Below are positions 12,801 to 18,942 of a stretch of 64,000 nt of DNA, piece by piece; position 1 is the stretch's first letter; each line of letters opens with the position of its first letter. Where the stretch lies: assembly GCA_040954595.2 (NCBI GenBank), contig CM082587.2, forward strand, positions 10,788,001-10,852,000, given 5' to 3'. This DNA comes from Balanoglossus misakiensis. Its lineage: Eukaryota > Hemichordata. Both the position numbers and the translations under genes were made by a program. Under the pieces are notes generated by a model. That model was not told the origin of the DNA. It ran no database searches and saw nothing but the letters and a program-made list of their open reading frames with translations.

Positions 12801-15800
12801 ATGGAAGTTGTGTGTGGTTGAATGTTCATTCACTATATATCCACATGTAGAATAACATAAATGCTGTATTGTATCATCATAATTCCTGGAAAAAGGGTAG
12901 AGAGAGAGAGACTTTGTCCCTATAAAACATTGTTCTCTTGTATCATGAATCCTTGATTGCCTCTTCATTCAAACAATATCTTGATCAATTTGAATGCGTT
13001 ACCTACCTGCCCAGTAATGTGCATGAAAACCTCTCATTGTAACTGCATCATAACTCTTAAAGTCAACTCTCATCACACTTTTGGAAGATATGATGACATT
13101 GGGTAACTCCATCCCAGAAAATAAAGCAAGTCGGAGGACGGGATTCAGTTCAGCGCCATCGTATACAGACACTTGATCAGCCCCATCTTCTGTTGCAAAG
13201 GAGATAAACTGAAAAGATATAAAAAATAGCATCAAAGACACTGTGCTCCCATTTGATATGTACATTTAAATGTGACATACCGTACAATCATAGTGATCAC
13301 AATTTCCTACGCAAAACCATTAAGGGGCAAAGTCTCTCTCTCGCTGCCCCTTTTCCATTAATTATCGTTTGATTATCGTTTATGTTATTCTACATGTGGA
13401 TATATAGTGAATCAACATTCCATCCCGCTTCATTTTGGGCGAGATTTTTACTCTCATATCCTAAAAATGGTCGAATGTTGATTCACTATATATCCTCATG
13501 TAGAACAACATAAACAGTGTCTTGTATCAATCATAATAAACGGGAAAAGGGCAGCGAGAGAGAGAGACTTTGTCCCTATAAGGGCACCTTTAGCATTGAT
13601 GAGGTAATATAAGAATAAATCTGATGAAGAATATTTTCACATCCCAATAAACCAACATCCAAAACAACTGGAAGAGCAGTTTCTGACATAAGTGGACTTT
13701 TGGACCAAAAATGTCTAAAACTACCCACCCCCCTCCTCCCCAGTATTGATATTTGACACATGTTTATGTACACCATAATAAAAATACTTGTAGGTCCTTG
13801 TAAACCAAATTTTAAGAAATCAGAAAAGTGGCTACTGAGAATTGACCAGAAATGACAAAAATAAAATGTATTTTTAAAAATACAATTACTAATTTTTGTC
13901 ATGCTGTCAAACAACTCACACGATTAATTGCATCTGAATCCACTAATAACATGAAATGAATTGTTAAAAAGAGTAAAAAAATGAGTTCATCTACATGTAG
14001 TCTCCTATTTACCTGTAAGGTGACAACAAATTGTGTTGTGAATGATGCTAGCTGCCAGTTACAATCTTCATTGTTGAGATAATTCTTGCCTTCAAAATAT
14101 TCTGTACTGCTGAGATTCTGTTTATATGACTGTGCTATGAAATTCCCACCACACAAAGAATATACTGGAAGAAAGAAAAAGTCATCTTAACATACACACC
14201 TCACAAACAGAACATCAGCAAGATCACAGTCAAGGTAGGGCCAATATTGCCTACACGTGCAATCTATAATGTTATACCTGGTTCACACAGGGTAAAATTT
14301 GAAACGTTTCAGAGACAGTATTTGCCTAAGGTAAACACAGAGCATTAATTTCTCGTTTTAAAGTATGTACATGTACAAAACTTAGTATTACCTGCTTGCC
14401 AAGATGCTTCAAAGCCAGTAGCAGTATGCGAACTATCTGAGAGAAATTTCACCAACATTGCATTACCACTGCTAATAACTTCATCAGGCTGGTCCGGTCC
14501 ACTATATGTTGCAAGAACTTTGGATTGGTCAAACACAGACCCATCGACAATGACAACAGTATCATGATAAAGTTCACTGTCAAAATACGGAAACTGAAAA
14601 GAATAAAAACAAAATGTTACAACACACATCATACATAGTGAGCTGTCTCAAGCCAATATACATGAAATAAACACAGATTCATGACTTAAGCCCCATTAGC
14701 TGTAACTTCTTGCATTTTTCAGTATTTCTATTCTGTGTATCAACCATAGTTTCTTGTTCAGCTCCCCAGGGCAGAGTTAAATCCATAGTCTTAATCTTCT
14801 CATTGAAATCTATGAGTGCACAATCGGCATTGTTGTTGTTTGAAAACATTTGTAAATAATAACAATGGTCAGTACATACACATGACTTGTTGACAAGCAG
14901 AGAGCTGCAGGGGTGTGATGGGTTACTCATAAGGACAGGAAATGTGTTTTATACACAAAACAAAAATACTGATAAACTAGCCTGAAGTTATAGATAGTTT
15001 GTTATAAGGAAGAAACTTTTTAATACAGGTGTCCAGTTTATTTCATAGAGGTTCCTTTAAAATTGTGTTTGTACGACGAATGGATGGGAAAAGGTGTTCT
15101 GTATAGGCAGGTTTCCAGATTAGACAAGTTTTACTGTACCTCAAAATTTATTCTGGATGTTGCAGGTCCCTGGATTGTCCAAATACATTCTTGTAGAATG
15201 TAATAATTATCATCTGGGTATCCAGTGCTGTGAAAGGTCCCTGAGACACCAGTTTCCAAACCACCACATGTTCCTGAACATCATCAAAATAAAAAGAAAG
15301 GGTTTATTTGTGAGATGAATGGTCATAAAGCTTCAGCTCTTCAAGTTGAAGAAATTTCATTGATGATAAAATTACTTCACCAACAGTGAGTATCCAATGT
15401 ACATGTATAAAACAAATTTTATATTAGTATAAATCAAATGTAAAATTTTGAAACGACATTTATCACACCCGAAAATTCCAAGAACAGCATATTATTATTC
15501 TCTAAGCTCAAACTATCAGTGTGAAAGATGCCAGATTCTTAAAATACTTGACCCAGTTTTGTTTCTGATTTATAATTATGAAATACTGTAAAACAGGAAA
15601 TTTTTCGTGATATCAAAAGTGACAACTTTTATGCGATGATTAATTTTCAAATTCTCATTTTTCACTGCATTGTTATCTTCGAAAAACATTTTTACACAAC
15701 TTGTTTATTTTCGTGTTTTTTGGCTCTCGCATAGTTCGCGAAATATTTATAGCTCGCGAAAATTTCCTGTTTTACAGTACGAAATTCTTTGAGGATCAGA

Positions 15801-16907
15801 ATTTCTGCTGACAGTTCAAAAGTAGTCTGTAGTTGCAAAGGAGATGTACAAATAATTATGGTCTGGTAGTTTGAGGTTGGCACATATCAGTTGTCACGCA
15901 TATTTACAAGATTCTTTTGTATAATGACTTCAAGCCAAAACTACACTATACCACACATTTAGGAAACTTGGTCATCGCCTGGGCCCACTTTGCAATGATG
16001 TTGAGGTGAGCGTAGAGAATATGATTGTTTCAGACCACTTGCCAAAAACATACCTGCACATCCAATCTCATCAGAGAAATCACCATCACCACAGTCAACT
16101 GTACCATCACAAACCCAGTCAGGATTTATACAATTAACATTGGAGCATCGAAAGTCACCTGAACAAAAATTATTTAAAAAATAAAGATAACATTTACATT
16201 GATGGATATTTTTTTAACTTTTGTCATAATACTAATATATCTTATTAATTTTCTGTATGTAGGAAAGGACATGAAAGTTTTTGTATCAAACCCATAAGCT
16301 TTTAAGTTTATGAACAATATCACACGATCAATATTGTATCTCTGCCAAAAGTAAAACTGCTTTAACAAAAAAGCATGAAAACCTGTTTCACATAAATAGT
16401 CTAAAAGTATAATTTAAAGATAACAATTCAATTAATGAGTGGAATTATCTAGCGACAAAATTACTGGCCAGAATGAAGTAACTCTCCTCCGTTTTGAATT
16501 TCAAATATAACACCATTCTGCACCGCAGGAGACATGATCTCATCTGATCCCCTTTGTTTAACTTTTAGTGGTGAGCTCTTCCAAGTCTAGATGTTTAAAG
16601 TTTAATATCATATCACATGTATATCTTGTATGGCTTAGGGGACTCTCTCACTCTCTCCCTCCCACCCCCTCTCCCTCCCCCCTCCCTCTCTAGCTCTCTC
16701 CCTCCCCCTCTCCCTCCCTCTCCCCTCGATCCTCCCTCCCCTCTCTCTCCCCTCTCTCTCCCCTCCCTCCCTCTCCCTTTCTCTTACCCCCCCTCCCTCC
16801 CCTCTCCCCTCCCTCCCTTTCTCCCACCCTCCCCTCGATCTCCCCCTCCCCTCGATCTCCCACTCCCCTCTCACTCTCCCCTCCCAACCTCTCCCTCCCT
16901 CCCTTTT

Positions 16908-16955
<48 letters not shown>

Positions 16956-17810
16956 TGTAGGGAAGTGACCACAGCAGTGTGAGAAAAGTAAAGACCTGAT
17001 GCTAGTAAGGGCAGATTCTAGTTGATTTGAATCAGACTTACCCTCAGCACAAGCTGCTACTTCACACATTGACGGACTGACATCATCACATCTTGCATGA
17101 TACCATGGGTAATTATTTTCAAAGAGGTTTAACCTCACACATTGCCCAGTGGAGGCATCAGGTTCTGTGTCTGCCCATCGACCATCAAAGACACTACCTT
17201 TCCTGCCATCTGAATAATCATATTCCACACTGCCACCTGGATTGGGTCCACTAAATCCTATAAAATGGAAATAAAGAAAGAAGATGCATACAGCAGTGTT
17301 TCATCCAGGATGGGGGGATATGTCCCCCTTTGCAAGAATAGTTGCACTCTTGCAAGGAGGGGAATGAGTGACATCGCTGAGTCTGTAACGGGCACCATTT
17401 CCCCCTTGACAAATTTCTAGGGGGTGCCAACATGCTGACAGTGGGCGAATTCCCCCATCCCTCCGTCTGGATGAAAAACTGCATACAGAGTCACTTGGCA
17501 AGATTTTGTGAGGTGATTGAGATGTAAAAAATAGGCTTTTCAATTACCATCTTGAGACAATTATCATTCAAGTGTTACTATGCAGTGCTCACTTGTAAAC
17601 TGTCAAATTCCAAAACCAGTTATTTTTTACACTTGATACACCCACAAATTATTTGGGAACACTGAGAAACACTGTTAAAAGACACACTCACCAATCCAAC
17701 CATGGTTCGCTGTTTCATTGGAAGTCTCTTCAATCTGGTTTACAATCTCTGCTCCAGCATAAAGATTTTCAGAATAACCCTCAATTACTGTCAAGTGCCC
17801 ACCATAAAAT
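447..17810 (-). CDS. mosaic CTLD/LDLa/CUB/sushi/EGF extracellular protein (partial, 19 exons)
   Basis: This is a large secreted or membrane-anchored mosaic protein, the kind used in adhesion, complement-like recognition or matrix assembly; the exact role is unknown. Nineteen exons on the minus strand splice with consistent phases: phase 1 between modules, phase 0 inside each CUB domain. In transcript order they give CTLD (17810-17042), LDLa (16158-16054), CUB x3 (15273-9901), sushi x4 (7807-5293), EGF x2 (4480-3712), sushi x4 (2787-956) and a Thr-rich segment (830-447). Donors are mostly GTAAGT or similar, and acceptors are preceded by pyrimidine tracts. The first visible exon enters in phase 2, so 5' exons with the signal peptide and the start of the CTLD are missing. 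The last exon ends in phase 1, so the 3' end is off-window. One sushi exon has a frame-breaking length. The domain order does not match a named vertebrate gene that I recognise. Confidence 0.85.
956..1135 (-). CDS. sushi (CCP) module 8, C-terminally degenerate
   Basis: An exon of 180 nt, phase 1 to phase 1. It starts GECQDPGTPVNG and contains the GSIVSFSCDYGF core typical of a CCP/sushi module, then LMCEGD. Three of the four usual cysteines are present. The final Trp and Cys are replaced by a Thr-rich tail (LPTTPSTTTT) that leads into the stalk exon. The donor is ACTG|GTGTGT. It is either a module that lost its last disulfide or a hybrid sushi/linker exon. Confidence 0.7.
1552..1732 (-). CDS. 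sushi (CCP) module 7 with frame-breaking exon length
   Basis: Splice sites fit (acceptor CTAG at 1733-1736, donor GTAACG at 1546-1551), and the 3' part reads as a good sushi module: TWYDSVATLQCNMAYEAL, then YCTEDGTWNGTRPRCV. The exon is 181 nt, while every other inter-module exon has a length divisible by three. Read from the upstream exon, the frame gives RVDCG and then meets TAG. Removing one base near 1692-1705 joins VDCGLLTAIE to MAHGNSDG in a normal sushi layout. This is an allelic or fixed frameshift, or a sequencing error. Confidence 0.6.
1872..2039. repeat. 168-bp hairpin element with ~59-bp arms
   Basis: Near-perfect inverted arms (1872-1930 and 1980-2039) surround a loop of about 49 bp. 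The arms carry CACTCTTTGATCAACAGTTG and its complement with few mismatches, including GCATGAGCT/AGCTCATGC at the loop edge. It lies inside an intron of the mosaic gene. Small hairpin MITEs look like this; no family was recognised. Confidence 0.7.
2107..2301 (-). CDS. sushi (CCP) module 6
   Basis: An exon of 195 nt, phase 1-1, with donor GTAAGT at 2101-2106. The peptide begins VCSEPESIDHGSYEV, continues VTYSCDIGYNLYG and ends WNSSPPVCQ. All four cysteines and the Trp are present. The loop before the Trp (YSSQDGDY) is a little long. Confidence 0.85.
2369..2535. mobile_element. truncated copy of the ~360-bp TTAA MITE family (family 1)
   Basis: A TTAA at 2365-2368 is followed by GGGACAAAGTCTCTCTC and the family-1 left half up to ACAACTTCCAT. 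The sequence then changes to a fragment (about 2488-2531) that also occurs at 47333-47371, with TCTATTGTTCTCG and GTATAATAAT. The copy therefore lost its right half, apparently at a second repeat. Confidence 0.65.
2569..2787 (-). CDS. sushi (CCP) module 5
   Basis: An exon of 219 nt, phase 1-1, with acceptor TACAG and donor GTAAGT (2563-2568). The peptide starts VTCIVPNISNPIPIPNP, has STITFYCLEGFQLNG and LLCTVEGQYD, and ends FPTCT. Four cysteines are present. The usual Trp of the last segment is replaced (QYDADFP), and the first loop is longer than average. Confidence 0.8.
3100..3200. repeat. dispersed repeat fragment shared with 7215-7300
   Basis: The segment TTTCTGAAAGAATGACCTC, followed by AAAGCTACC-AATTATGTAG, recurs near 7245-7290 with few changes. 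The flanks TTAA|AAGGG (about 3090) and CCCCT|TTAA (about 3195) suggest another TTAA-inserted element of about 110 bp. Confidence 0.4.
3496..3682. mobile_element. 187-bp TTAA-flanked MITE
   Basis: Terminal inverted repeats AGGTATACAGTCACC (3496-3510) and its complement GGGTGATCATATACCT (3667-3682) are flanked by direct TTAA (3492-3495 and 3683-3686). A TTAA target duplication is the hallmark of piggyBac-group insertion. No coding capacity. Confidence 0.7.
3712..3897 (-). CDS. EGF-like module 2 (calcium-binding type) with a C-terminal extension
   Basis: An exon of 186 nt, phase 1-1. It opens DINECASHSCDQLCKN and continues GGFQCSCEEGYLLYANN, a calcium-binding EGF start (D-I-N-E-C). The module then carries an extra segment, FYLPPGETGLSMYDVYTFN, before its last cysteine (QSCV). 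The loop between cysteines 5 and 6 is thus much longer than the normal 8-12 residues. Confidence 0.85.
3960..4310. repeat. dispersed repeat, copy 1 (second copy at 17965-18300)
   Basis: Shares TTTGTG-ACACCTTTCCAA, AGAGAAAACA, TTTCCAGGAAATG and AAATTTATCCAGA in the same order and orientation with 17965-18300. It contains a G10 run near 4021. It is a non-coding interspersed repeat of unknown class, present twice in introns of the same gene. Confidence 0.6.
4352..4480 (-). CDS. EGF-like module 1 (calcium-binding type)
   Basis: An exon of 129 nt, phase 1-1, acceptor TTTCAG and donor GTGAGA. The peptide DINECSTLVAPCGINQVC, then ENRDGDYQCACLVGFEP and GTACK, shows six cysteines, the D-I-N-E-C calcium-binding start and a D/N-x-x-x-x-Y hydroxylation-type motif (NRDGDYQC). 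A textbook calcium-binding EGF exon. Confidence 0.9.
4565..4765. mobile_element. TA-type MITE (family 2), diverged copy
   Basis: Carries the family-2 signature: ACGGGAAATTTTCGC near 4575, AATGTTTTTCAGTGATGACA, CAGTGAAATACGAGAAC and ATCGCGAAAATTTCC. Better copies sit at 10124-10329 and 15586-15777. The ends are eroded. Confidence 0.6.
4941..5247. mobile_element. 307-bp MITE with ~30-bp terminal inverted repeats
   Basis: The left end AGGCCAAAAAATGAAATG then TTTCTGGTCAG (4941-4969) is the complement of the right end CTGACCAGAAACATTTCC then TTTTTTGGCCT (5219-5247), with one mismatch. Target duplication is unclear. It is inserted between the sushi 4 and EGF 1 exons. No ORF. Confidence 0.7.
5293..5475 (-). 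CDS. sushi (CCP) module 4
   Basis: An exon of 183 nt, phase 1-1, acceptor TTGCAG and donor GTAAGT. The peptide has LNCSDILITDQHLQAV, then SNITFYCDAGYELNGADY, LTCQSDLQWNDAIPSC. Four cysteines plus the Trp make a complete module. Confidence 0.9.
5797..5979 (-). CDS. sushi (CCP) module 3
   Basis: An exon of 183 nt, phase 1-1, donor GTAAGT at 5791-5796. The peptide reads RECPPPNVDNYLSYEIVNG, TTIAYSCPSGYSLTGYTV, STCGEDGSWIGDPGYC. A complete sushi module with all four cysteines and the Trp. Confidence 0.9.
6090..6303. mobile_element. TA-type MITE (family 2), copy
   Basis: Begins near TACTGCAAAATGGGC and ends CCTGTTTTAGAGTA. The interior has GCGAGAGCCAAAGAACATG, ATGTTTTTCAGAGATAACA and TTGCGAAAATTTCCTG, matching the other family-2 copies in the same orientation as 4565-4765. 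Confidence 0.65.
6433..6612 (-). CDS. sushi (CCP) module 2
   Basis: An exon of 180 nt, phase 1-1, acceptor TTTTAG and donor GTAAGT (6427-6432). The peptide has ITCGGPAECSSGILTN, VYGGIAYYQCIEGHQF, SLECQADGVWGPLVPQC. There is an extra cysteine (AEC), giving five. The module fold is otherwise complete. Confidence 0.88.
6667..6995. mobile_element. ~360-bp palindromic TTAA MITE (family 1), copy b
   Basis: Both ends of family 1 are present: GGGACAAA-GTCTATCTCGC at the left, and GTGAGACTTTGTCCCT|TTAA at the right. The middle is a hairpin around CTCGCCAAAATGAATAATCG and TTACTCATTTTGGCGAG. The left TTAA is mutated. Confidence 0.75.
7376..7554. repeat. candidate hairpin element in intron
   Basis: TTCCAGATGACGGGCAAACAA at the left and TTGTTGATGTTGCCCGTCATCTGGAA at the right are inverted with a short insertion. 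The interval is about 180 bp and may be a small MITE. The upstream stretch contains the fragment also seen at 3100-3200. Confidence 0.4.
7622..7807 (-). CDS. sushi (CCP) module 1
   Basis: An exon of 186 nt, phase 1-1, acceptor TGACAG and donor GTAAGG. The peptide DCPEIVIGEGVVTSTDD, VTVSFQCLDGYQKVSG, SLTCLFGGNWNEEDP, LPAC is a complete sushi module. It follows CUB 3 directly. Confidence 0.88.
7808..9597. other. intron; no supported gene
   Basis: A 2.1-kb intron of the mosaic gene. It has a G12 run near 8025 and A-rich stretches. Two short diverged repeats (about 7910-7990 and 8885-8960) share words for an A/T-rich segment around TTTGGCTAA and GCCAAAC. The longest ORF (8850-9269, plus) has no recognisable domain. 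Confidence 0.5.
9598..9717. repeat. 120-bp GC-rich hairpin
   Basis: The left arm TTTACGGCCCTGATACGGGT (9599-9618) and the right arm ACCCGTATCAGGGCCGTAAA are perfect complements, followed inward by TTTTG/CAAAA. The interior is also self-complementary in part (GGTCGTACGACG and CCGTACGACC). It is strongly GC-rich against the AT-rich intron, so it is probably a hairpin MITE. Confidence 0.75.
9901..11245 (-). CDS. CUB domain 3 (two exons)
   Basis: The exons are 11061-11245 (185 nt) and 9901-10084 (184 nt), joined in phase 0. Part one reads GCQGIEILRSFGTIQSPGYD, then CSWVIKEPTGRPLTLIF. Part two reads VYNGTESDDDVIIGPWSG and FSVVFRSSRTRPAKGFRASF. These are CUB hallmarks (SPGY, C-W-I, Y-G, S-G, F-x-S-D/S, GF-A). 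The second half has a Cys in PPPDCRTDIG. The module ends in phase 1 before sushi 1. Family-1 and family-2 MITEs sit in the 976-bp intron between the halves. Confidence 0.88.
10124..10329. mobile_element. TA-type MITE (family 2), 206 bp
   Basis: Ends CCGTAAAACGGGAAAT and CCCGTTTTACAG are flanked by TA on both sides (10122-10123, 10330-10331), as in Tc1/mariner insertion. The interior carries TTTTCGCGATATCAAAG and GGCTCTCGCGTAG, so the two ends are partly self-complementary. Confidence 0.75.
10375..10539. mobile_element. TA-type MITE (family 2), 165 bp
   Basis: CTGTAAAACGGGAAATTTTC at the left and CCGTTTTACAG at the right are flanked by TA. It lies only 45 bp from the previous copy and in opposite orientation. 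It is shorter because the segment before the right end is missing. Confidence 0.7.
10664..11023. mobile_element. 360-bp TTAA MITE (family 1), best single copy
   Basis: Direct TTAA at 10660-10663 and 11024-11027 flanks ends AGGTTCAAAGTCTCTCTC and GAGAGACTTTGTCCCT. The whole element is a long imperfect hairpin: halves around CAACTTCCATCCCATTTGTAG and its complement, with the centre at about 10845. No ORF. Confidence 0.8.
11504..12437. mobile_element. TTAA MITE (family 1) split by a second TTAA element
   Basis: A family-1 copy with TTAA at 11500-11503 and 12438-12441. A 583-bp element (11575-12157) interrupts its left half. Without the insert the copy is about 347 bp. Confidence 0.78.
11575..12157. 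mobile_element. 583-bp TTAA element nested inside family 1
   Basis: Ends AGCCCCAGTATTTCTCGT and ACGAAATACTGAGGCT-type complement (CGAGAAATACTGAGGCT) are flanked by TTAA (11571-11574, 12158-12161). The interior has a NRF1-like GCGCATGCGCAG (about 11948) and TTTCTGTCCGGACAGAAA, a perfect palindrome near 11988-12005. No convincing ORF. Confidence 0.75.
12573..12921. mobile_element. TTAA MITE (family 1), copy e
   Basis: Left end after TTAA (12569-12572): AGGGACAAAGTTTCTCTC. Right end: GAGAGACTTTGTCCCT followed by a mutated TATAA. The interior is the same hairpin as the other copies. Confidence 0.75.
13007..14164 (-). CDS. CUB domain 2 (two exons)
   Basis: Exons 14013-14164 (152 nt) and 13007-13208 (202 nt) join in phase 0. 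Part one: VYSLCGGNFIAQSYKQNLSS, then DCNWQLASFTTQFVVTLQ. Part two: FISFATEDGADQVSVYDGAE, RLALFSGMELPNVIISSKS, VMRVDFKSYDAVTMRGFHAH. The layout is a standard CUB: C-G-G start, D-C-W, YDG, SG, F-S-D/Y, GF. A family-1 MITE lies in the intron at 13324-13577. Confidence 0.9.
13324..13577. mobile_element. TTAA MITE (family 1), copy f, internally deleted
   Basis: Left TTAA (13320-13323) then GGGGCAAAGTCTCTCTCTCG; right end GAGAGAGACTTTGTCCCT. At about 254 bp it lacks part of the hairpin stem near the centre. It sits in the intron between the CUB 2 exons. Confidence 0.7.
14392..15273 (-). CDS. CUB domain 1 (two exons)
   Basis: Exons 15140-15273 (134 nt) and 14392-14593 (202 nt) join in phase 0. Part one: GTCGGLETGVSGTFHSTGYP, then CIWTIQGPATSRINFE. 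Part two: FPYFDSELYHDTVVIVDGS, LATYSGPDQPDEVISSGNA, MLVKFLSDSSHTATGFEASW. All CUB landmarks are present, including the C-x-W-T-I and FLSDSS segments. The domain sits directly after the LDLa exon. Confidence 0.9.
15586..15777. mobile_element. TA-type MITE (family 2), 192 bp
   Basis: CTGTAAAACAGGAAATTTTT at the left and TTTCCTGTTTTACAG at the right, flanked by TA (15584-15585, 15778-15779). The interior is the family-2 consensus. It lies in the intron between CUB 1 and LDLa. Confidence 0.75.
16054..16158 (-). CDS. LDL-receptor class A module
   Basis: An exon of 105 nt, phase 1-1, with donor GTATGT. The peptide FRCSNVNCINPDWVCDG, then TVDCGDGDFSDEIGC, is an LDLa repeat with six cysteines and the calcium-cage acidic residues (D-x-x-D-C-G-D-x-D-x-S-D-E). 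It bridges the CTLD and CUB 1. Confidence 0.92.
16638..16952. repeat. 315-bp polypyrimidine tract ending in (CT)n
   Basis: The plus strand is almost pure C and T for over 300 bp (CCCTCC-type units), then about 22 CT units at 16909-16951. It lies in the intron between the LDLa and CTLD exons, so the transcript carries a GA-rich tract. ORFs here are artefacts of low complexity. Confidence 0.9.
17042..17810 (-). CDS. C-type lectin domain, C-terminal two thirds (two exons)
   Basis: Exon 17692-17810 (119 nt, phase 2 in, 1 out) gives YGGHLTVIEGYSENL, then VNQIEETSNETANHGWIG. Exon 17042-17257 (216 nt) gives GRWADTEPDASTGQCVRL, then YPWYHARCDDVSPSMCE. These match the GGHL, W-I-G, W-x-D-x-E-P-D, C-V and C-E landmarks of a C-type lectin domain. 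The calcium/sugar loop has EPD instead of EPN or QPD. The N-terminal third, with the first cysteine, is not found in the 1.1 kb upstream, so exons are missing or lie beyond the transposon. Confidence 0.88.
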
Positions 17811-18700
17811 CTGAAAATAAACCAATTTATAACACATCAAACATGTTCCAAACTAATTTCGAAATTCCAGTCCGAGAATAATACCTTTCCTCTTTGAAAA
17901 CATTTAATATTGGTGAATAAGAGGTTCATAAATGTATAACATTAGATTTTTGTTTGTAAAGTCTATAATTTGTGTTACACCTTTCCAATAAGTGTGTAAT
18001 TAGTGTAGATTTCGGCAGAATTTCTGGGAAAAAAGAATCTGTGAAAAATTCACCTGAATTTTGGGGAGAAAAAAATCTGCTGAACGTTTCCTTTCAATAA
18101 AAAAGTTCAGCTTAATTTTTTTAGAGAAAACATGACAATTTCCAGGAAATGGCTGTTGTTGTTTTGTTTTGTTTTTGGTGTGAATAAACTTAAAAGACAA
18201 ATTCTGATACAGTTGCATCAAGGTGATGGAAGAAAATCCCAGATTAACAGGATATTTGGAAAATTTATCCAGAATTCCAAAATTAGTTCGAAATGTGACA
18301 TTGTGTTATCAATGATCTGTGTTGAGCAGTCGAACGATGAACGGGTAGTTGACAATTCCCACGAGCACACCCCGTACCCTTTCTCGGTAGTTGCGCCGGG
18401 CCGGTCGGCAATGTCACAGAAAAAGTGGTACGATATGCCAGCTGAGTCATTCCTAGTCTAAAATTCAGAGTATACAAGGCCGTCTCTAGCTAAATATTAT
18501 AATAACTATCGAGAAAGATGGCAATATCAGCGAATGTGGGGCTGCAGGCATGCAGAATATATGACCAAAGGATCCGCGTGAAAAAAAGACAATTACCTAC
18601 TTTGCTACCGTGGGTCTTTGACTGATTAATACTCGATAACGTGCATCAAAGCCAGCCCAGGCTTCAGGGGCATAATATTCCCGAGTTTATACGCGAAGAA
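17811..18700. other. intron remnant with dispersed repeat copy 2
   Basis: Holds the second copy of the 3960-4310 repeat (17965-18300). No CTLD N-terminal exon was found on the minus strand. A 35-codon ATG ORF at about 18519 (plus) has no known domain. The left boundary of the ISL2EU-type element probably lies in 18300-18800, but no terminal inverted repeat could be fixed. Confidence 0.45.
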
Positions 18701-18819
18701 ACCAAGAAATATTCATGAGTATGTCGACAGAACTTGTCTTTTAGCTCAAATTTGACCTGGCTTAAGGTCACTGCGACAGCGCAGCCAGCGGTAGAATTCC
18801 TGATTCCCGAATAACTAAC

Positions 18820-18829
18820 TCTCGCGAGA
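18820..18829. promoter_or_regulatory. TCTCGCGAGA palindrome upstream of the THAP transposase
   Basis: The exact 10-bp palindrome TCTCGCGAGA, known as a core-promoter element of animal CpG-type promoters, lies 114 bp before the transposase ATG. About 17 bp downstream is TGCGCTTGCGCA (about 18840-18851), one base from the NRF1 palindrome TGCGCATGCGCA. There is no TATA box. This is a plausible TATA-less promoter for the transposase. Confidence 0.55.
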
Positions 18830-18942
18830 GTTGATCTAGTGCGCTTGCGCAGTGTGCGAAATGTTTGTCCTACCGCTTGGATTGGAGGGTAGGGCACTTT
18901 CCGACTGTATTGTTTACAAAGTGACCTGCGGTTGCTAGGATA

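Noticed and set aside
16617-17228. Long ORFs through the CT-rich tract (Pro/Ser/Leu-rich on plus, Arg/Glu/Gly-rich on minus)
   Set aside because: Low-complexity translation of a simple repeat. Only the part overlapping the CTLD exon (17042-17257) is real.
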